A program made the translations under genes and the position numbers. From IMG/VR virus record IMGVR_UViG_3300046096_000381, positions 1-55,401 of that record: a stretch of DNA of 55,401 bases. The stretch is one strand, 5' to 3'. Below, piece by piece: positions 8,961-17,861 of this stretch; the stretch's first letter is position 1; every line of letters starts with the position of its first letter. This stretch comes from a virus. Below the pieces are notes generated by a model. That model was not told the origin of the DNA, made no database searches, and saw only the letters and a list, made by a program, of their open reading frames with translations.

Positions 8961-9454
8961 ACCATTCTCCAACTATCAGGCTTAACTGTTTCGCAAAAGC
9001 CATAAAATATAAATCCCATACCAAGTTTTAGTACTCTGGCAAAGTGCTGGTGTTCGCTAGGACGTTGTAGCGACTTAAAACGCGAACTAATTCCAGCTAA
9101 CTCAACCACACAACCTATACCACTAGCAGGTAAAATCTGTTTGATTGGCTTTGTTATGAGTTTGGCGCGAGTATTTTTTTCATAATGAAATACTCGCCCT
9201 GAGTTATCAATAAACCAAGTGGTAGATTTAGCTAGTTTAACTAAATCTGCCAAGAAGTAAATGGCCGTGCGAATTGGGAACAGCTTTTCATCTAGAAGCT
9301 GTAGGCGACGCAATCCAAGCGTGTTACCGCTTAAACTGGCGTCATCTACAACACGTATGTTTACGTTCTCGATGTTATCATGGTCAACATAATGTGTATG
9401 GTAAAATACCAAACCTTCATGTTGACTAGGTTTACGCTCACCGAGCCTGAACAC
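8957..9454 (-). CDS. Hypothetical protein after the DNA polymerase gene
   Basis: About 165 residues if it starts at GTG 9454 (GGAG 12 nt upstream, 17-nt overlap with the polymerase gene). An ATG at 9559 in the same frame would overlap the polymerase by 122 nt. Mixed alpha/beta composition, no motif recognised. Its stop overlaps the next ATG. Start is uncertain. Confidence 0.55.
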   Translation of the reverse strand: MFRLGERKPSQHEGLVFYHTHYVDHDNIENVNIRVVDDASLSGNTLGLRRLQLLDEKLFPIRTAIYFLADLVKLAKSTTWFIDNSGRVFHYEKNTRAKLITKPIKQILPASGIGCVVELAGISSRFKSLQRPSEHQHFARVLKLGMGFIFYGFCETVKPDSWRMV

Positions 9455-11732
9455 GGGCCAGGCTATCTCCGATAATTTCGTATGTTTCGACAAAATGTCC
9501 AAAGCTATAGTCCTCTCCAATATCTTGATCCACACCGATTGGGCTACCAGGAATCTCACAGCCCCACTGGTGTTGAGTGTTACGCTTTAGGATCTCGCAG
9601 TATTCCACCACATCTTCGTCTTTTACTAGCGCAACAATCGAGTCATGAACCAACATAAAGATTTTAGCATCTAGGCCACGCGCTGTAACCTCTTGCGCTG
9701 TTCGCATAGCTCCAAGTAAGTTAACATCACTGGCAAGACTTTGTACTTCGGCGTTAATGCCACTACGAACTTCGTGAGCGGCAATGCCTTTATCTGCGCT
9801 AAAGACATTAGGTAGTCGGCGTTTCCGACCAAAGAATGAGTATGTGTAGCCATTGGTTTGAATAAAGTTTTTGCGATCTTCCAGCCAACGCTTTAGTTTG
9901 CTGAATTTTGTAAAGTATTGTTTAATATCATCACGAGCCTGTTCAACAGCATAAGTTTCACCATCTGGTAATCCTTTGGTAACTGTTTGAGCAACTTTAT
10001 TAGCACCTGAACCGTACAAGATACCGAAACTAATAGCCTTAGCCGATTGACGCATATTTCCAAACAGTCGCTTAACGTCTTCAACAGCACAAGGCAAGCT
10101 AAACACCATTTTAGCAATTGTTGAGTGAAAGTCACCGCCTGAGGAGAACACTTCTTGCAAGTTCTTATCACCCGAAAGCACAGCCGCATAATACATCTCG
10201 GCTGTGGTCAAATCCTGTGATACGATTTTATAGCCAGCTGGAGCCTCGATACAACCTTTGATAATAGGGTCGTCGCGAGGGATTTGCTGAGCATTGAACT
10301 TCCCAGAACTACTAAGGCGACCACTAGTAGTAAAGATAAGGTTAAAATTTGTACGAATACGACCATCGCGGTCAATTTCCGGTAAAATCTTTGAAATATA
10401 GGTGTTTTGAATCTTGCCAAGTTGTCGTACCTTTAGAATCGCCGCTGGCAGTGGATGCTCTTCGGACAGCTCACCGAGCACTTCTGCGTCAGTTGAGACG
10501 GCTCCGGTAGCAGTTTTCTTACCAGTGGGATTAAGTCCCAGATAATCAAAAAGCACAACACGAAGCTGCATAACTGAGTTAGGGTTAAAGATTTTTCCTG
10601 AATCACGTTCATATTGTTTTACTGCATCAAAGCTGTACACCACTTTCTTGGCGGCCTCGATTTCATAGTCCAAGTACTTACTGGCGGCAGCCATACGCTC
10701 AGTACTCATTGGAATACCGACTTCTTCCATGTCCATTAAGAACAATGTACCTGGAATAAGAATTTCTTGATATACCTTGAGCAATTTAGCATTTTGCTGA
10801 ACAATAGGCCAGAACTTGTTGAACAGGTCAAAAGTTACAGCCGTATCAATACTAGCATAGCGGCTAATAGTATCAAAAGGGATAAGGTCATAAGTGAAAT
10901 CGTCTTGAAGGAGGCCATGTGCCGCACAGTAGGCTTTCTTGAAATCGTCTAGCTCTGAATCATAATCACCGTAGTTGGTGTACTTTAGGGCCAGAGGTTT
11001 CAAACCATGAGAGTCAGTTTCGTCCAGTACATAGTGCATAACCATTGTGTCATGTACTTTGTCACGAGGAAAGTCGATATCAAGGTGATACTTAATCATC
11101 TTAAAGTCGAACTTCATATTGTGAAACACGCTATAGAACTCACGTGCAATTTTACGCATCAAGTCTAAACAAACGTCGTCTAGGCAGTCAGTTAAAATAT
11201 AACGTCCATGCAAAGTTTTGTAGCTCATGGAAACGCCTAGAACATACCCGTCTCGTGGGTAAAGGCAAGTTGTTTCCGTATCCCAAGCTACATAGCCTTG
11301 GGCATTAGCCAAGACTTCGCGCAAGAAGCGTTTGGCTTCAGCAGTGTCATCAATTCCAGCAAAGTCACCTTGTACGCTGGGCTTGAGCTGACCTTTAACG
11401 TACTTGTGAATACGATCCACAGCACGTTGAAAGTCAGGCTTACCTTCTGGCTTAAAACTCAGCATAGCAGGGTTACTAATAGCAATAAACTTATCATCTA
11501 CTAGCTGACCTGCCATGTTTGTTACTGAAGTAATTTTAGCGTATTCTTTAGCCGCTTCCGAGCCTACTAGAACCACGAAGTCGTAAGGCTCCAAGTCAAC
11601 TACCAAGTCTACGTCTTTTTTCAGTAACTTGGTAATTGGCACTGAACTCATGTGAAAATGGTCGAACTCAAACTCGAAATAGTCTGAGTAACGAGTGCGG
11701 TTCGGTGCTTTATCAATTAGCGCAATTTTCAT
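9438..11732 (-). CDS. Family A DNA polymerase with 3'-5' exonuclease domain
   Basis: 764 residues, the replicative polymerase. Exo I D151-x-E153, Exo II around D209 (FHNMKFDF), Exo III Y292-x3-D296. Polymerase motif A has D507 and E512 but reads DLTTAEM rather than DYSQIELR. Motif B is R561...AK...FGILYG. Motif C is H696-D697-S698, with Ser where most have Glu. Residues about 50-115 resemble the C-terminal half of a family-4 uracil-DNA glycosylase fold (VVLVGSEAAK, then ISNPAML), perhaps a vestigial domain as in some other phage polymerases. There is no 5' nuclease domain. Confidence 0.93.
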   Translation of the reverse strand: MKIALIDKAPNRTRYSDYFEFEFDHFHMSSVPITKLLKKDVDLVVDLEPYDFVVLVGSEAAKEYAKITSVTNMAGQLVDDKFIAISNPAMLSFKPEGKPDFQRAVDRIHKYVKGQLKPSVQGDFAGIDDTAEAKRFLREVLANAQGYVAWDTETTCLYPRDGYVLGVSMSYKTLHGRYILTDCLDDVCLDLMRKIAREFYSVFHNMKFDFKMIKYHLDIDFPRDKVHDTMVMHYVLDETDSHGLKPLALKYTNYGDYDSELDDFKKAYCAAHGLLQDDFTYDLIPFDTISRYASIDTAVTFDLFNKFWPIVQQNAKLLKVYQEILIPGTLFLMDMEEVGIPMSTERMAAASKYLDYEIEAAKKVVYSFDAVKQYERDSGKIFNPNSVMQLRVVLFDYLGLNPTGKKTATGAVSTDAEVLGELSEEHPLPAAILKVRQLGKIQNTYISKILPEIDRDGRIRTNFNLIFTTSGRLSSSGKFNAQQIPRDDPIIKGCIEAPAGYKIVSQDLTTAEMYYAAVLSGDKNLQEVFSSGGDFHSTIAKMVFSLPCAVEDVKRLFGNMRQSAKAISFGILYGSGANKVAQTVTKGLPDGETYAVEQARDDIKQYFTKFSKLKRWLEDRKNFIQTNGYTYSFFGRKRRLPNVFSADKGIAAHEVRSGINAEVQSLASDVNLLGAMRTAQEVTARGLDAKIFMLVHDSIVALVKDEDVVEYCEILKRNTQHQWGCEIPGSPIGVDQDIGEDYSFGHFVETYEIIGDSLARVQAR

Positions 11733-11754
11733 TTATGTCTTTCCTTAATACTTT

Positions 11755-11783
11755 ATTATAGCGTATCTAAGCTAGTGTTTCAA
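11755..11783 (-). promoter_or_regulatory. sigma70-type promoter for the DNA polymerase
   Basis: Minus strand: TTGAAA, 17-bp spacer, TATAAT, 22 nt before ATG 11732. The -35 overlaps the stop codon of the gene at 11780. Confidence 0.8.
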
Positions 11784-11959
11784 ATTTCTTTTTCTAAACG
11801 TGTTAGAATATCTATTAGTTGTGGTATAGCTTTAGCGTCTATATTTACAACGTATCCTTTGTATAACTTTATTTGCAATATACCTTCGGCTAGTCTTACC
11901 AAAGCATACTCGTTTCCGCTTGGCGTAACAATAGGATTCCACTCTGAAGTATTTATCAT
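11780..11959 (-). CDS. Small hypothetical protein (59 aa)
   Basis: Short reading frame from ATG 11959, overlapping the primase stop as ATGA, so translationally coupled. Sequence is compact and amphipathic (LQIKLYKGYVVNIDAK, then PQLIDILTRLEKEI). No family recognised. Confidence 0.55.
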   Translation of the reverse strand: MINTSEWNPIVTPSGNEYALVRLAEGILQIKLYKGYVVNIDAKAIPQLIDILTRLEKEI

Positions 11960-12810
11960 TTATTTACATACTCTGCGATTGATCGCACATTCTCGGCATC
12001 TAAATCGCCCGGGTCGGTGCCATCAGGTAGCTCAACGATTTCTGTAATAAACCCTTCTGCTTCTAGCACCGGCTTGAGTGTTTTTGCCGCGCTTCGTCCC
12101 GCATCATCTCCGTCAAATAGAACATAGATGTGTGTAATGCCTTGTGCTCGAAAAGGTAAAAGTTTTGATTTAATGTCATTTTGAAGTGTGTTAGTGCCAA
12201 AAGCACACACAACATTCTCACAACCATTGTCGTATAAGTTCAGCATATCAAACAAACCCTCAACAATTACCATGCTAGAGTAGCCACTGGGTAAATGTGC
12301 TGGGTAAAGCGGAATCTTTACGCCTTGAGGATAGTTGATATATCTGGGATTACCATTGGACATTGTGTGCCTGCCAACAAACACTTGCGTTTTATTGGTA
12401 ATGTCTTTAATTGGAAAGATAATACGGTCTTGTAGCTTTTCTACTTGATTTGTGTAAAATGCACCAAAGTGCTTGAGCGTTGCAGGACTAACACCACGAA
12501 ACTGTTTTGTCCAAGGTGTATAACCTTGCGGCAGCTCTAGCTCTTGACCAAACTTCTTGAGCGCAGATAGCTTTTCTTTTAGTGCCATGATCTTCATTGG
12601 CACTAAGTTGGTGAATACACCATAGTACTTGAAAAGATTTGTTTTAAACCCACAGGCAAAGCAATGAGCTACGCCCGTTACTTTGTCTACGCGAAAGCTA
12701 GGATTTGAATCCTGATGGTCTGGATTTAAACACTTGATAAGATAGTCGCGCCCAGATACGCTGAACGCTAGATTATTTTTCTGTATAAGTTCTAGTACTG
12801 GGTCTGACAT
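11956..12810 (-). CDS. DNA primase (zinc-binding plus TOPRIM)
   Basis: 284 residues. N-terminal zinc ribbon with C27, H32, C50, C53, then a TOPRIM core: MVIVEGLFDML (catalytic Glu) and VLFDGDDAGR (Asp-x-Asp). Makes RNA primers for the family A polymerase. Shorter than DnaG, with no helicase-binding C-terminal domain visible; the helicase is a separate gene just upstream. Confidence 0.92.
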   Translation of the reverse strand: MSDPVLELIQKNNLAFSVSGRDYLIKCLNPDHQDSNPSFRVDKVTGVAHCFACGFKTNLFKYYGVFTNLVPMKIMALKEKLSALKKFGQELELPQGYTPWTKQFRGVSPATLKHFGAFYTNQVEKLQDRIIFPIKDITNKTQVFVGRHTMSNGNPRYINYPQGVKIPLYPAHLPSGYSSMVIVEGLFDMLNLYDNGCENVVCAFGTNTLQNDIKSKLLPFRAQGITHIYVLFDGDDAGRSAAKTLKPVLEAEGFITEIVELPDGTDPGDLDAENVRSIAEYVNK

Positions 12811-12811
12811 A

Positions 12812-13012
12812 TTAAGTATTTATTTTGTAGAAGTTTTTACAAGCCAACCAGCCGTTTTGGAAAGCGTTTAGTTCTTTCCATACTGGATGTTCGGGATGGT
12901 CATGAATACTTACAGGAAAGCTAGGATTTTCTCTGCTAAACCAGAAATCAGCACTAATATACGCCATTTCAGCTTCGTCTAGGACTTCTAGTAATCCGTT
13001 TGTGGTGTACAT
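12812..13012 (-). CDS. Small hypothetical protein between helicase and primase
   Basis: 66 residues from ATG 13012, which overlaps the helicase stop by one base (TAATG). Contains HPEHPVWKELNAFQNGWLACKNFY. Size and position suggest a replication accessory peptide; no family recognised. Confidence 0.6.
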   Translation of the reverse strand: MYTTNGLLEVLDEAEMAYISADFWFSRENPSFPVSIHDHPEHPVWKELNAFQNGWLACKNFYKINT

Positions 13013-14403
13013 TATGCGTTCCAAGGTAAGTCAGCACCGGTATCACTTACTGGAGGAGCATCGTCCTGCGATTTCTTACCGGCTTTCTTTATCGTCTCTT
13101 TAGCTTGTGGGCGATCCACGCTTTGTGGGCTGATGCGTAGACTATCCCAGTCAATCGGGCACGTAAATGCCATTTCCTTGCCCCCACGAATTTTTGTCGT
13201 CTCAAAACTGATCGCATTAGTTTCTTTGTCATGCGCTTCCATAGTAAGGGCAATATCCGCTGCGTCCAAGATACCTTTCGCGAAACGAGCTTCCCCGTCC
13301 TTGTCAATCTGATACGGGCTGACCATGACGATTTCATACTTACGTGCAAGGTTTTTGAGTTTCTTTGAAACTTCGATTTGCGGTTTCCAATCATACTGAT
13401 CGTTACCTTCTAGGACAATTTGGTTCAAGTAATCTACCACTACTAGTTTGAGTTTATCGCCGAACTTTGCTTTGGCTTTACCAATATGCAAGTCGATGCT
13501 ACTTAGGGTCAGGTCACGGTCATCAACAATAATCATTTGATTATCTGGCTTCAAGCTACAACTACGTACTAGCATTTCTTCGAACTTAAAGCGATCACGA
13601 TGACGCATAAATTCAGATACTAAATCGGAGCTATTGTCAAACATTTCTGCACGAGCCTTTACAACTCTTAGCAGCTCATCGTCGGTTAGTTTGTGTTGCT
13701 TTAGGTTCTGTAAGTTTACATTCGCTAGAACCGATAGATTACGCTCCATCGTCTCCTTAGCAGTCATTTCAATTGAGAAATAAATGCTTGAATTGCCAGA
13801 TTCGTACTGATTAATAAACAAGTTGCTACAAGCAACAGATTTACCAGAGCCCCTCTTACCTCCAATGAGGATAAGTTCCTGGCGAGCAACACCGCCAAGC
13901 ACACTGTCAAAGCCGTTGTTAAGTCCAAGATATACACGTTCTTTCTCCAAGTCTTCTGGATGCTGAAACATCATCATGTCAGCCATGGTAAAGACTTTTT
14001 CACTTGTATGAGTCTTTTCCTCAATAGTCAGAGCAATTGTTGCTAGACTTTCTTTTATTTCATTCGTATCGTAGAGTGGGAGTTTATCTACGAATTTATC
14101 TAGTAATTTTACCGTTTCATTCTGAGTATATTGGTCGATTAAAGCATCCAATGCTACTTCAGCAGAAACGTCTGGTACCTCGGTTAACCGGAGAGTTGCC
14201 AGAGTTTTAGACGCCGGACCCTCCCTTAAGGTTAGCTCAAGATCGTCAAATGACGGTATAGCGCTGTACTTCTCGTAGTACTTATTAACGACGCTATACA
14301 AGGAAGAGTACGCAGGGTCTAAGAATACCAACTTCAGTTTTGCCCAGATATCTAGGTTACGCTCAGTTAATAATTTGTTTAAGACTACTGCACTAGTATC
14401 CAA
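13012..14403 (-). CDS. Replicative DNA helicase (DnaB-like)
   Basis: 463 residues. RecA-type core: Walker A GGKRGSGKS at 181-189, IEMT (motif 1a region), Walker B LVVVDYLNQI and the SPYQIDKD sensor segment. The N-terminal about 150 residues are a helical DnaB-type domain. The C-terminal tail is charged and disordered-looking. Drives the replication fork with the primase. Confidence 0.92.
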   Translation of the reverse strand: MDTSAVVLNKLLTERNLDIWAKLKLVFLDPAYSSLYSVVNKYYEKYSAIPSFDDLELTLREGPASKTLATLRLTEVPDVSAEVALDALIDQYTQNETVKLLDKFVDKLPLYDTNEIKESLATIALTIEEKTHTSEKVFTMADMMMFQHPEDLEKERVYLGLNNGFDSVLGGVARQELILIGGKRGSGKSVACSNLFINQYESGNSSIYFSIEMTAKETMERNLSVLANVNLQNLKQHKLTDDELLRVVKARAEMFDNSSDLVSEFMRHRDRFKFEEMLVRSCSLKPDNQMIIVDDRDLTLSSIDLHIGKAKAKFGDKLKLVVVDYLNQIVLEGNDQYDWKPQIEVSKKLKNLARKYEIVMVSPYQIDKDGEARFAKGILDAADIALTMEAHDKETNAISFETTKIRGGKEMAFTCPIDWDSLRISPQSVDRPQAKETIKKAGKKSQDDAPPVSDTGADLPWNA

Positions 14404-14404
14404 G

Positions 14405-14704
14405 TTACCCTACTTTCGATTCGTTGTCTATTAGAACTTGATCTACGATTTCGGTTACTTTATACATAACTTGCTCTCGTAGCTTTTTAATATCTTGTTG
14501 ATATGATGCACCACTATCGTATAGGAGACTTAGCTGCTCATGCGTAATAAGCTGCTGTAATCCGAAATAGATGTGGTCATAGGCCATAGTAGATTCTGGG
14601 GTAATCTCTACTTGTGCAGCCTTGCCATAATTATGCACAGCCTGTTTTACGACTTCTTCCATTGTGAAAGAATCGTTATCATGGTATGTAATAGTTACTT
14701 TCAT
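14405..14704 (-). CDS. Hypothetical protein upstream of the helicase
   Basis: 99 residues. ATG 14704 has AAGGAG upstream. N-terminal MKVTITYHDNDSFTMEEVV looks like a short beta hairpin followed by helices. Ends one nucleotide before the helicase gene. Function unknown. Confidence 0.6.
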   Translation of the reverse strand: MKVTITYHDNDSFTMEEVVKQAVHNYGKAAQVEITPESTMAYDHIYFGLQQLITHEQLSLLYDSGASYQQDIKKLREQVMYKVTEIVDQVLIDNESKVG

Positions 14705-14724
14705 ACTATGAACTCCTTAAACAG

Positions 14725-14759
14725 AAAAAGCCCGGGAGCTTTATGGGACTCCCGGGCTG
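14725..14759 (-). terminator. Rho-independent terminator
   Basis: Minus strand hairpin with 10-bp GC-rich arms (AGCCCGGGAG / CTCCCGGGCT) and a TTTTT tail, just after the four-repeat HTH gene. Confidence 0.85.
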
Positions 14760-14774
14760 ATTGGTTAAACCAAA

Positions 14775-15524
14775 TTAAGCGGCTGCTTTGGCTTCGGCCT
14801 TAGCTTTTTTAGCTGCACCATCATAGTCAGCAACTTTGATACCACGGCGAGTCAGCAAAGTACGCAGACCACGCTCTGTTTTGTCAACTGCTTGAGCAAT
14901 TTCAGCAACAGTCATGGTTGCAATAGAAGCACCCAAGGCAGTAACTTGGTCAACAGATTCTTTAGCGTGAGATTCTTTTTGTGCAGGAATCTTAGCAATC
15001 TGACCTTTGCGTGTCAAGCTCAGAGCTTTACCACGAACACTGGCAACAGTCTTGTTCAACTTGCTGGCGATTTCTTCAATGAAGCTACCGGCATCAGCCA
15101 TTTTAACAAAAGTGGCTTCTTCAGCTTCGGTGTAAGTACGAGCAACTTCCACTTTTTCTGCTGGCTTAACGCTGCCAGTCAGTTCCAAGGCCAGCAATTT
15201 ACCTTGGATTTGTTTTGCAGTGAACTTGCCACCAGCAAAAGATTCAGCGATTTCTTTGTAAGTCAAATTACCGGCATTTGCACCAACGAAATCGGCGAGA
15301 TCAGCACCTTCGTCAGCGGTAAAAGCAGAGGTTTTTTCCTTAGCAAGACTAGCAACTTCACGGTCTAGTTGACGCAGCTTAGAAGCGATACTACGAGTAG
15401 TTTTACCGAGTTGTTCAGCAGCACGCTCAACAGACTCAACGCTAACAGGGCTTTGTGATCCAACGATGTTCATCAGTTGGTCAACAGCTTCATCGGACCA
15501 GTTTTTAGTTGTATTTGTAGTCAT
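14775..15524 (-). CDS. Four-repeat helix-turn-helix DNA-binding protein
   Basis: 249 residues composed of about four copies of the Myb/SANT-like HTH unit seen singly in other genes of this window. Recognition-helix segments: LGKTTRSIASKLRQL (about 38-52), GGKFTAKQIQGKLLAL, LNKTVASVRGKALSL and VDKTERGLRTLLTRRG. The C-terminus is a Lys/Ala tail. Probably a regulator or nucleoid-like DNA binder. Followed by a strong terminator. Confidence 0.65.
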   Translation of the reverse strand: MTTNTTKNWSDEAVDQLMNIVGSQSPVSVESVERAAEQLGKTTRSIASKLRQLDREVASLAKEKTSAFTADEGADLADFVGANAGNLTYKEIAESFAGGKFTAKQIQGKLLALELTGSVKPAEKVEVARTYTEAEEATFVKMADAGSFIEEIASKLNKTVASVRGKALSLTRKGQIAKIPAQKESHAKESVDQVTALGASIATMTVAEIAQAVDKTERGLRTLLTRRGIKVADYDGAAKKAKAEAKAAA

Positions 15525-16285
15525 TGTTTATTTTCTTTCAAGAAAGTATTTAGGTTTTTAATAATAGGGATGCCGAGAGATTCGGCTTTTTTGCGTTTTG
15601 TACTATCTTTATCTTCTTCATCAACCAAATAGTCTGTTGTTTTGGTAACAGACTCTACTGCCTTATATCCGGCAGCTTCCAGGGCTGTGTAAGCCTCTGC
15701 TTTGTTTTTGTAAGAAGATAACTTTCCAGTTATACAAACAGTTTTATTATTGTTGTTACTGTTTGCAGTGGAATTTCTATTAGACTTAAATGAGAACGGC
15801 AAAAACTCTCGTAAGTCTGGGAAATCTGTTTCTAACCAAGTAATCAGGTTTTCGGTGACTTTATCGCCTAAACCAGCTGTTTTGCAAGTTTCATATGTAA
15901 TCTGGTCAATGTTGTCAACCACACTACAGATTTTCTGAGAAGCCGTATTACCAACCAGAGTAATCGAGAAACTTGCTAGCACTGTGGCTAGATCAGCCGA
16001 TTTGGCTCGTTCGATTTCATCTAGTAGTTTTGCGGCAGTCTTTTCACTACCTAGGGCTTCTGTTACTGTGTCTAAGTCAAGATAAAACAGCTCAGTCAAA
16101 TCCTGCAAGTCAAGTTTTTCAACTGACTTAGGGCCCATACCTTTAATGCCTAGAGTCTTGCAGAAGTGTTCAACTTTCTTTGTAAGCTGAGCACTGCAAG
16201 CCGTGTTGCGACAAAAGAGTTGATCATTGACCAATTCTAATTTGTAGTCACAGCAGGGGCAGGTTGTTGGGATTTCGATTCTCAT
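15521..16285 (-). CDS. NAD-dependent DNA ligase, C-terminal subunit (zinc finger, HhH, BRCT)
   Basis: 254 residues corresponding to the C-terminal half of bacterial LigA: four-Cys zinc finger (C9, C12, C25, C30), helix-hairpin-helix repeats (IKGMGPKSVEKL and following, about 48-165), then a BRCT domain (about 176-254, CITGKL...TDYLV). The adenylation half is a separate gene upstream, as in T5 LigA/LigB. It has its own promoter. Confidence 0.88.
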   Translation of the reverse strand: MRIEIPTTCPCCDYKLELVNDQLFCRNTACSAQLTKKVEHFCKTLGIKGMGPKSVEKLDLQDLTELFYLDLDTVTEALGSEKTAAKLLDEIERAKSADLATVLASFSITLVGNTASQKICSVVDNIDQITYETCKTAGLGDKVTENLITWLETDFPDLREFLPFSFKSNRNSTANSNNNNKTVCITGKLSSYKNKAEAYTALEAAGYKAVESVTKTTDYLVDEEDKDSTKRKKAESLGIPIIKNLNTFLKENKQ

Positions 16286-16310
16286 GTTCTTTTATCACTT
16301 TGTAGACTAT

Positions 16311-16339
16311 ATTATAACTGATTGGGGTCGCTTTGACAA
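16311..16339 (-). promoter_or_regulatory. sigma70-type promoter for the ligase C-terminal subunit
   Basis: Minus strand: TTGTCA, 17-bp spacer, TATAAT, ending 25 nt before ATG 16285. Confidence 0.85.
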
Positions 16340-16356
16340 GTGTAAATTTTTATTGC

Positions 16357-17310
16357 TCAAGCATCAACTTTGTGCAAGATGCAAGGGATGATTTCTCCAG
16401 CCCGGATAACGGCTACTGTGTCACCAATTCGTAAATCCAGCATTTCAATAAAACCAGGGTTATTAAGAGTAGCACGACTGACAAGGGCATCGCCAATATA
16501 AACAGGCTCCAGAATAGCAACTGGAGATACTTTACCACTTTTACCCACTTGCCATTCGACTGAGAGTAGTTTTGTTTCAACATGGGCTGCCCGTTCTTTT
16601 TTAGCATATGCACCGCGAGGATGTTTGGCCGTGTAGCCCATTTCATAAAATTGGGCATTGTCATTAACACGGAATACGATACCATCACAAGGAAAGATTT
16701 TATCCAAGTCTGGTTCATTGATTACACTAAAACCAGCCAGACGCAGTGCGTTCATGTCTGCATTGAATGTATCGTGCAAGCTAGGTTGAACGCCATAAGC
16801 AAAGAAACTTAGTGCACGAGTACGAAATTCGTTTACATCTTTTAGGTTAAGTGCACCTGCTGCGTAGTTACGAGCATTTTCGATGTTAAGCGGAGCCGCA
16901 ATCTCGCCAGTGATCTGGTGTACGCCCTGAAAGGGCACTGTTTGTGGAACAATAGGATTGCCCAAGAATTTGTCAGTAACAATCTGACCTTCTACACCAT
17001 CCCCACGGGTAAGAACTCGAACAAGATTACCATCAACATAAAGAAGGCTGAGAGCTGCCCCGTCCAGCTTAATACTTGTAGCAATGCCTCGGATGCCTTC
17101 GAGAGGGCGAGCTTTATCTTCATCTTCATAGTATTTCTGTAGGCTGTACATCTGATAAAGATGACGTTCAGTTTTGGAATTTTGCTTAGTGCCAACAGCA
17201 CCATAGCCTACTGAATCAGCAAGAGCATCAAACTGAGCGTCAGTGATGAATGGACTACCTGCGTAATAAGCGGCTGAAGCCGAATCTAAATATTGTGTGA
17301 TTTTGTTCAT
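16357..17310 (-). CDS. NAD-dependent DNA ligase, adenylation subunit
   Basis: 317 residues. Reduced Ia-like N-terminus (YYAGSPFITDAQFDAL), then nucleotidyltransferase motif I K81-L-D-G, motif III/IIIa, GDGVEG, CDGIVFRV (motif IV) and the OB-fold end (GDTVAVIRAGEIIPCIL). It lacks the zinc finger, HhH and BRCT domains, which are encoded downstream by the second subunit. Confidence 0.9.
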   Translation of the reverse strand: MNKITQYLDSASAAYYAGSPFITDAQFDALADSVGYGAVGTKQNSKTERHLYQMYSLQKYYEDEDKARPLEGIRGIATSIKLDGAALSLLYVDGNLVRVLTRGDGVEGQIVTDKFLGNPIVPQTVPFQGVHQITGEIAAPLNIENARNYAAGALNLKDVNEFRTRALSFFAYGVQPSLHDTFNADMNALRLAGFSVINEPDLDKIFPCDGIVFRVNDNAQFYEMGYTAKHPRGAYAKKERAAHVETKLLSVEWQVGKSGKVSPVAILEPVYIGDALVSRATLNNPGFIEMLDLRIGDTVAVIRAGEIIPCILHKVDA

Positions 17311-17317
17311 AAAGATA

Positions 17318-17346
17318 ATTATAACACTTTAGGGTCACAGAAACAA
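17318..17346 (-). promoter_or_regulatory. sigma70-type promoter for the ligase adenylation subunit
   Basis: Minus strand: TTGTTT, 17-bp spacer, TATAAT, 8 nt before ATG 17310, so the leader would be extremely short. The spacer contains the octamer TTAGGGTC on the plus strand. Confidence 0.75.
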
Positions 17347-17354
17347 GTCAAAAA

Positions 17355-17519
17355 TTAGAAATGCCGTCCAAAAGCACAATAAACTTTAAACCACTTAACA
17401 CCATTGTACTGCTCAGGGTCTTCATCCCAGTAGTGGTTTTTACCAAAACTAATTTCCCAGTCTCTGGAAAATTGCCAGTGATACTTTCCAAATCTGATAT
17501 TAAACCAAAGGTTGCTCAT
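17355..17519 (-). CDS. Small aromatic-rich hypothetical protein (54 aa)
   Basis: From ATG 17519, overlapping the PC4-like gene by 20 nt in another frame. Very rich in Trp, Tyr and Phe (WFNIRFGKYHWQFSRDW). No family recognised. Confidence 0.5.
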   Translation of the reverse strand: MSNLWFNIRFGKYHWQFSRDWEISFGKNHYWDEDPEQYNGVKWFKVYCAFGRHF

Positions 17520-17856
17520 TTTTTAGTTTCTCATTATAGTGTTTGATAATTTCTTCGCCCTCAGCTTTAGAGCAAATCTCAAATAGTCCGTCTAAGATGG
17601 CATAAATATTTTCAGTACTGGCCGGAATACTAACACCTTCACGACTAGGAACCCAGTCACCTTCGTAGCTCAAAAAGAACTTACGAAGCTGAATATAGGT
17701 AATGTCCCTGAAGTCATTAACAGCTAGGCGAATCTGAAAACCTTTGTCCATGTTTTCATCAATGATTCGGCTATATAAAATATTTTCATCCATTTTAGGT
17801 GCGTTCCATAAGTTGATTGGCCCAAAATGTAGTTCTGGCCAGGTAATCTTCGACAT
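17500..17856 (-). CDS. PC4-like single-strand DNA-binding / transcription cofactor-type protein
   Basis: 118 residues. Residues about 40-100 follow the PC4/YdbC pattern: VNDFRDITYIQLRKFF, then GDWVPSREGVSIP, then an amphipathic helix. PC4-fold proteins bind single-stranded DNA and occur in T5-like phages. Assignment is by pattern only. Confidence 0.55.
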   Translation of the reverse strand: MSKITWPELHFGPINLWNAPKMDENILYSRIIDENMDKGFQIRLAVNDFRDITYIQLRKFFLSYEGDWVPSREGVSIPASTENIYAILDGLFEICSKAEGEEIIKHYNEKLKNEQPLV

Positions 17857-17861
17857 TATAA

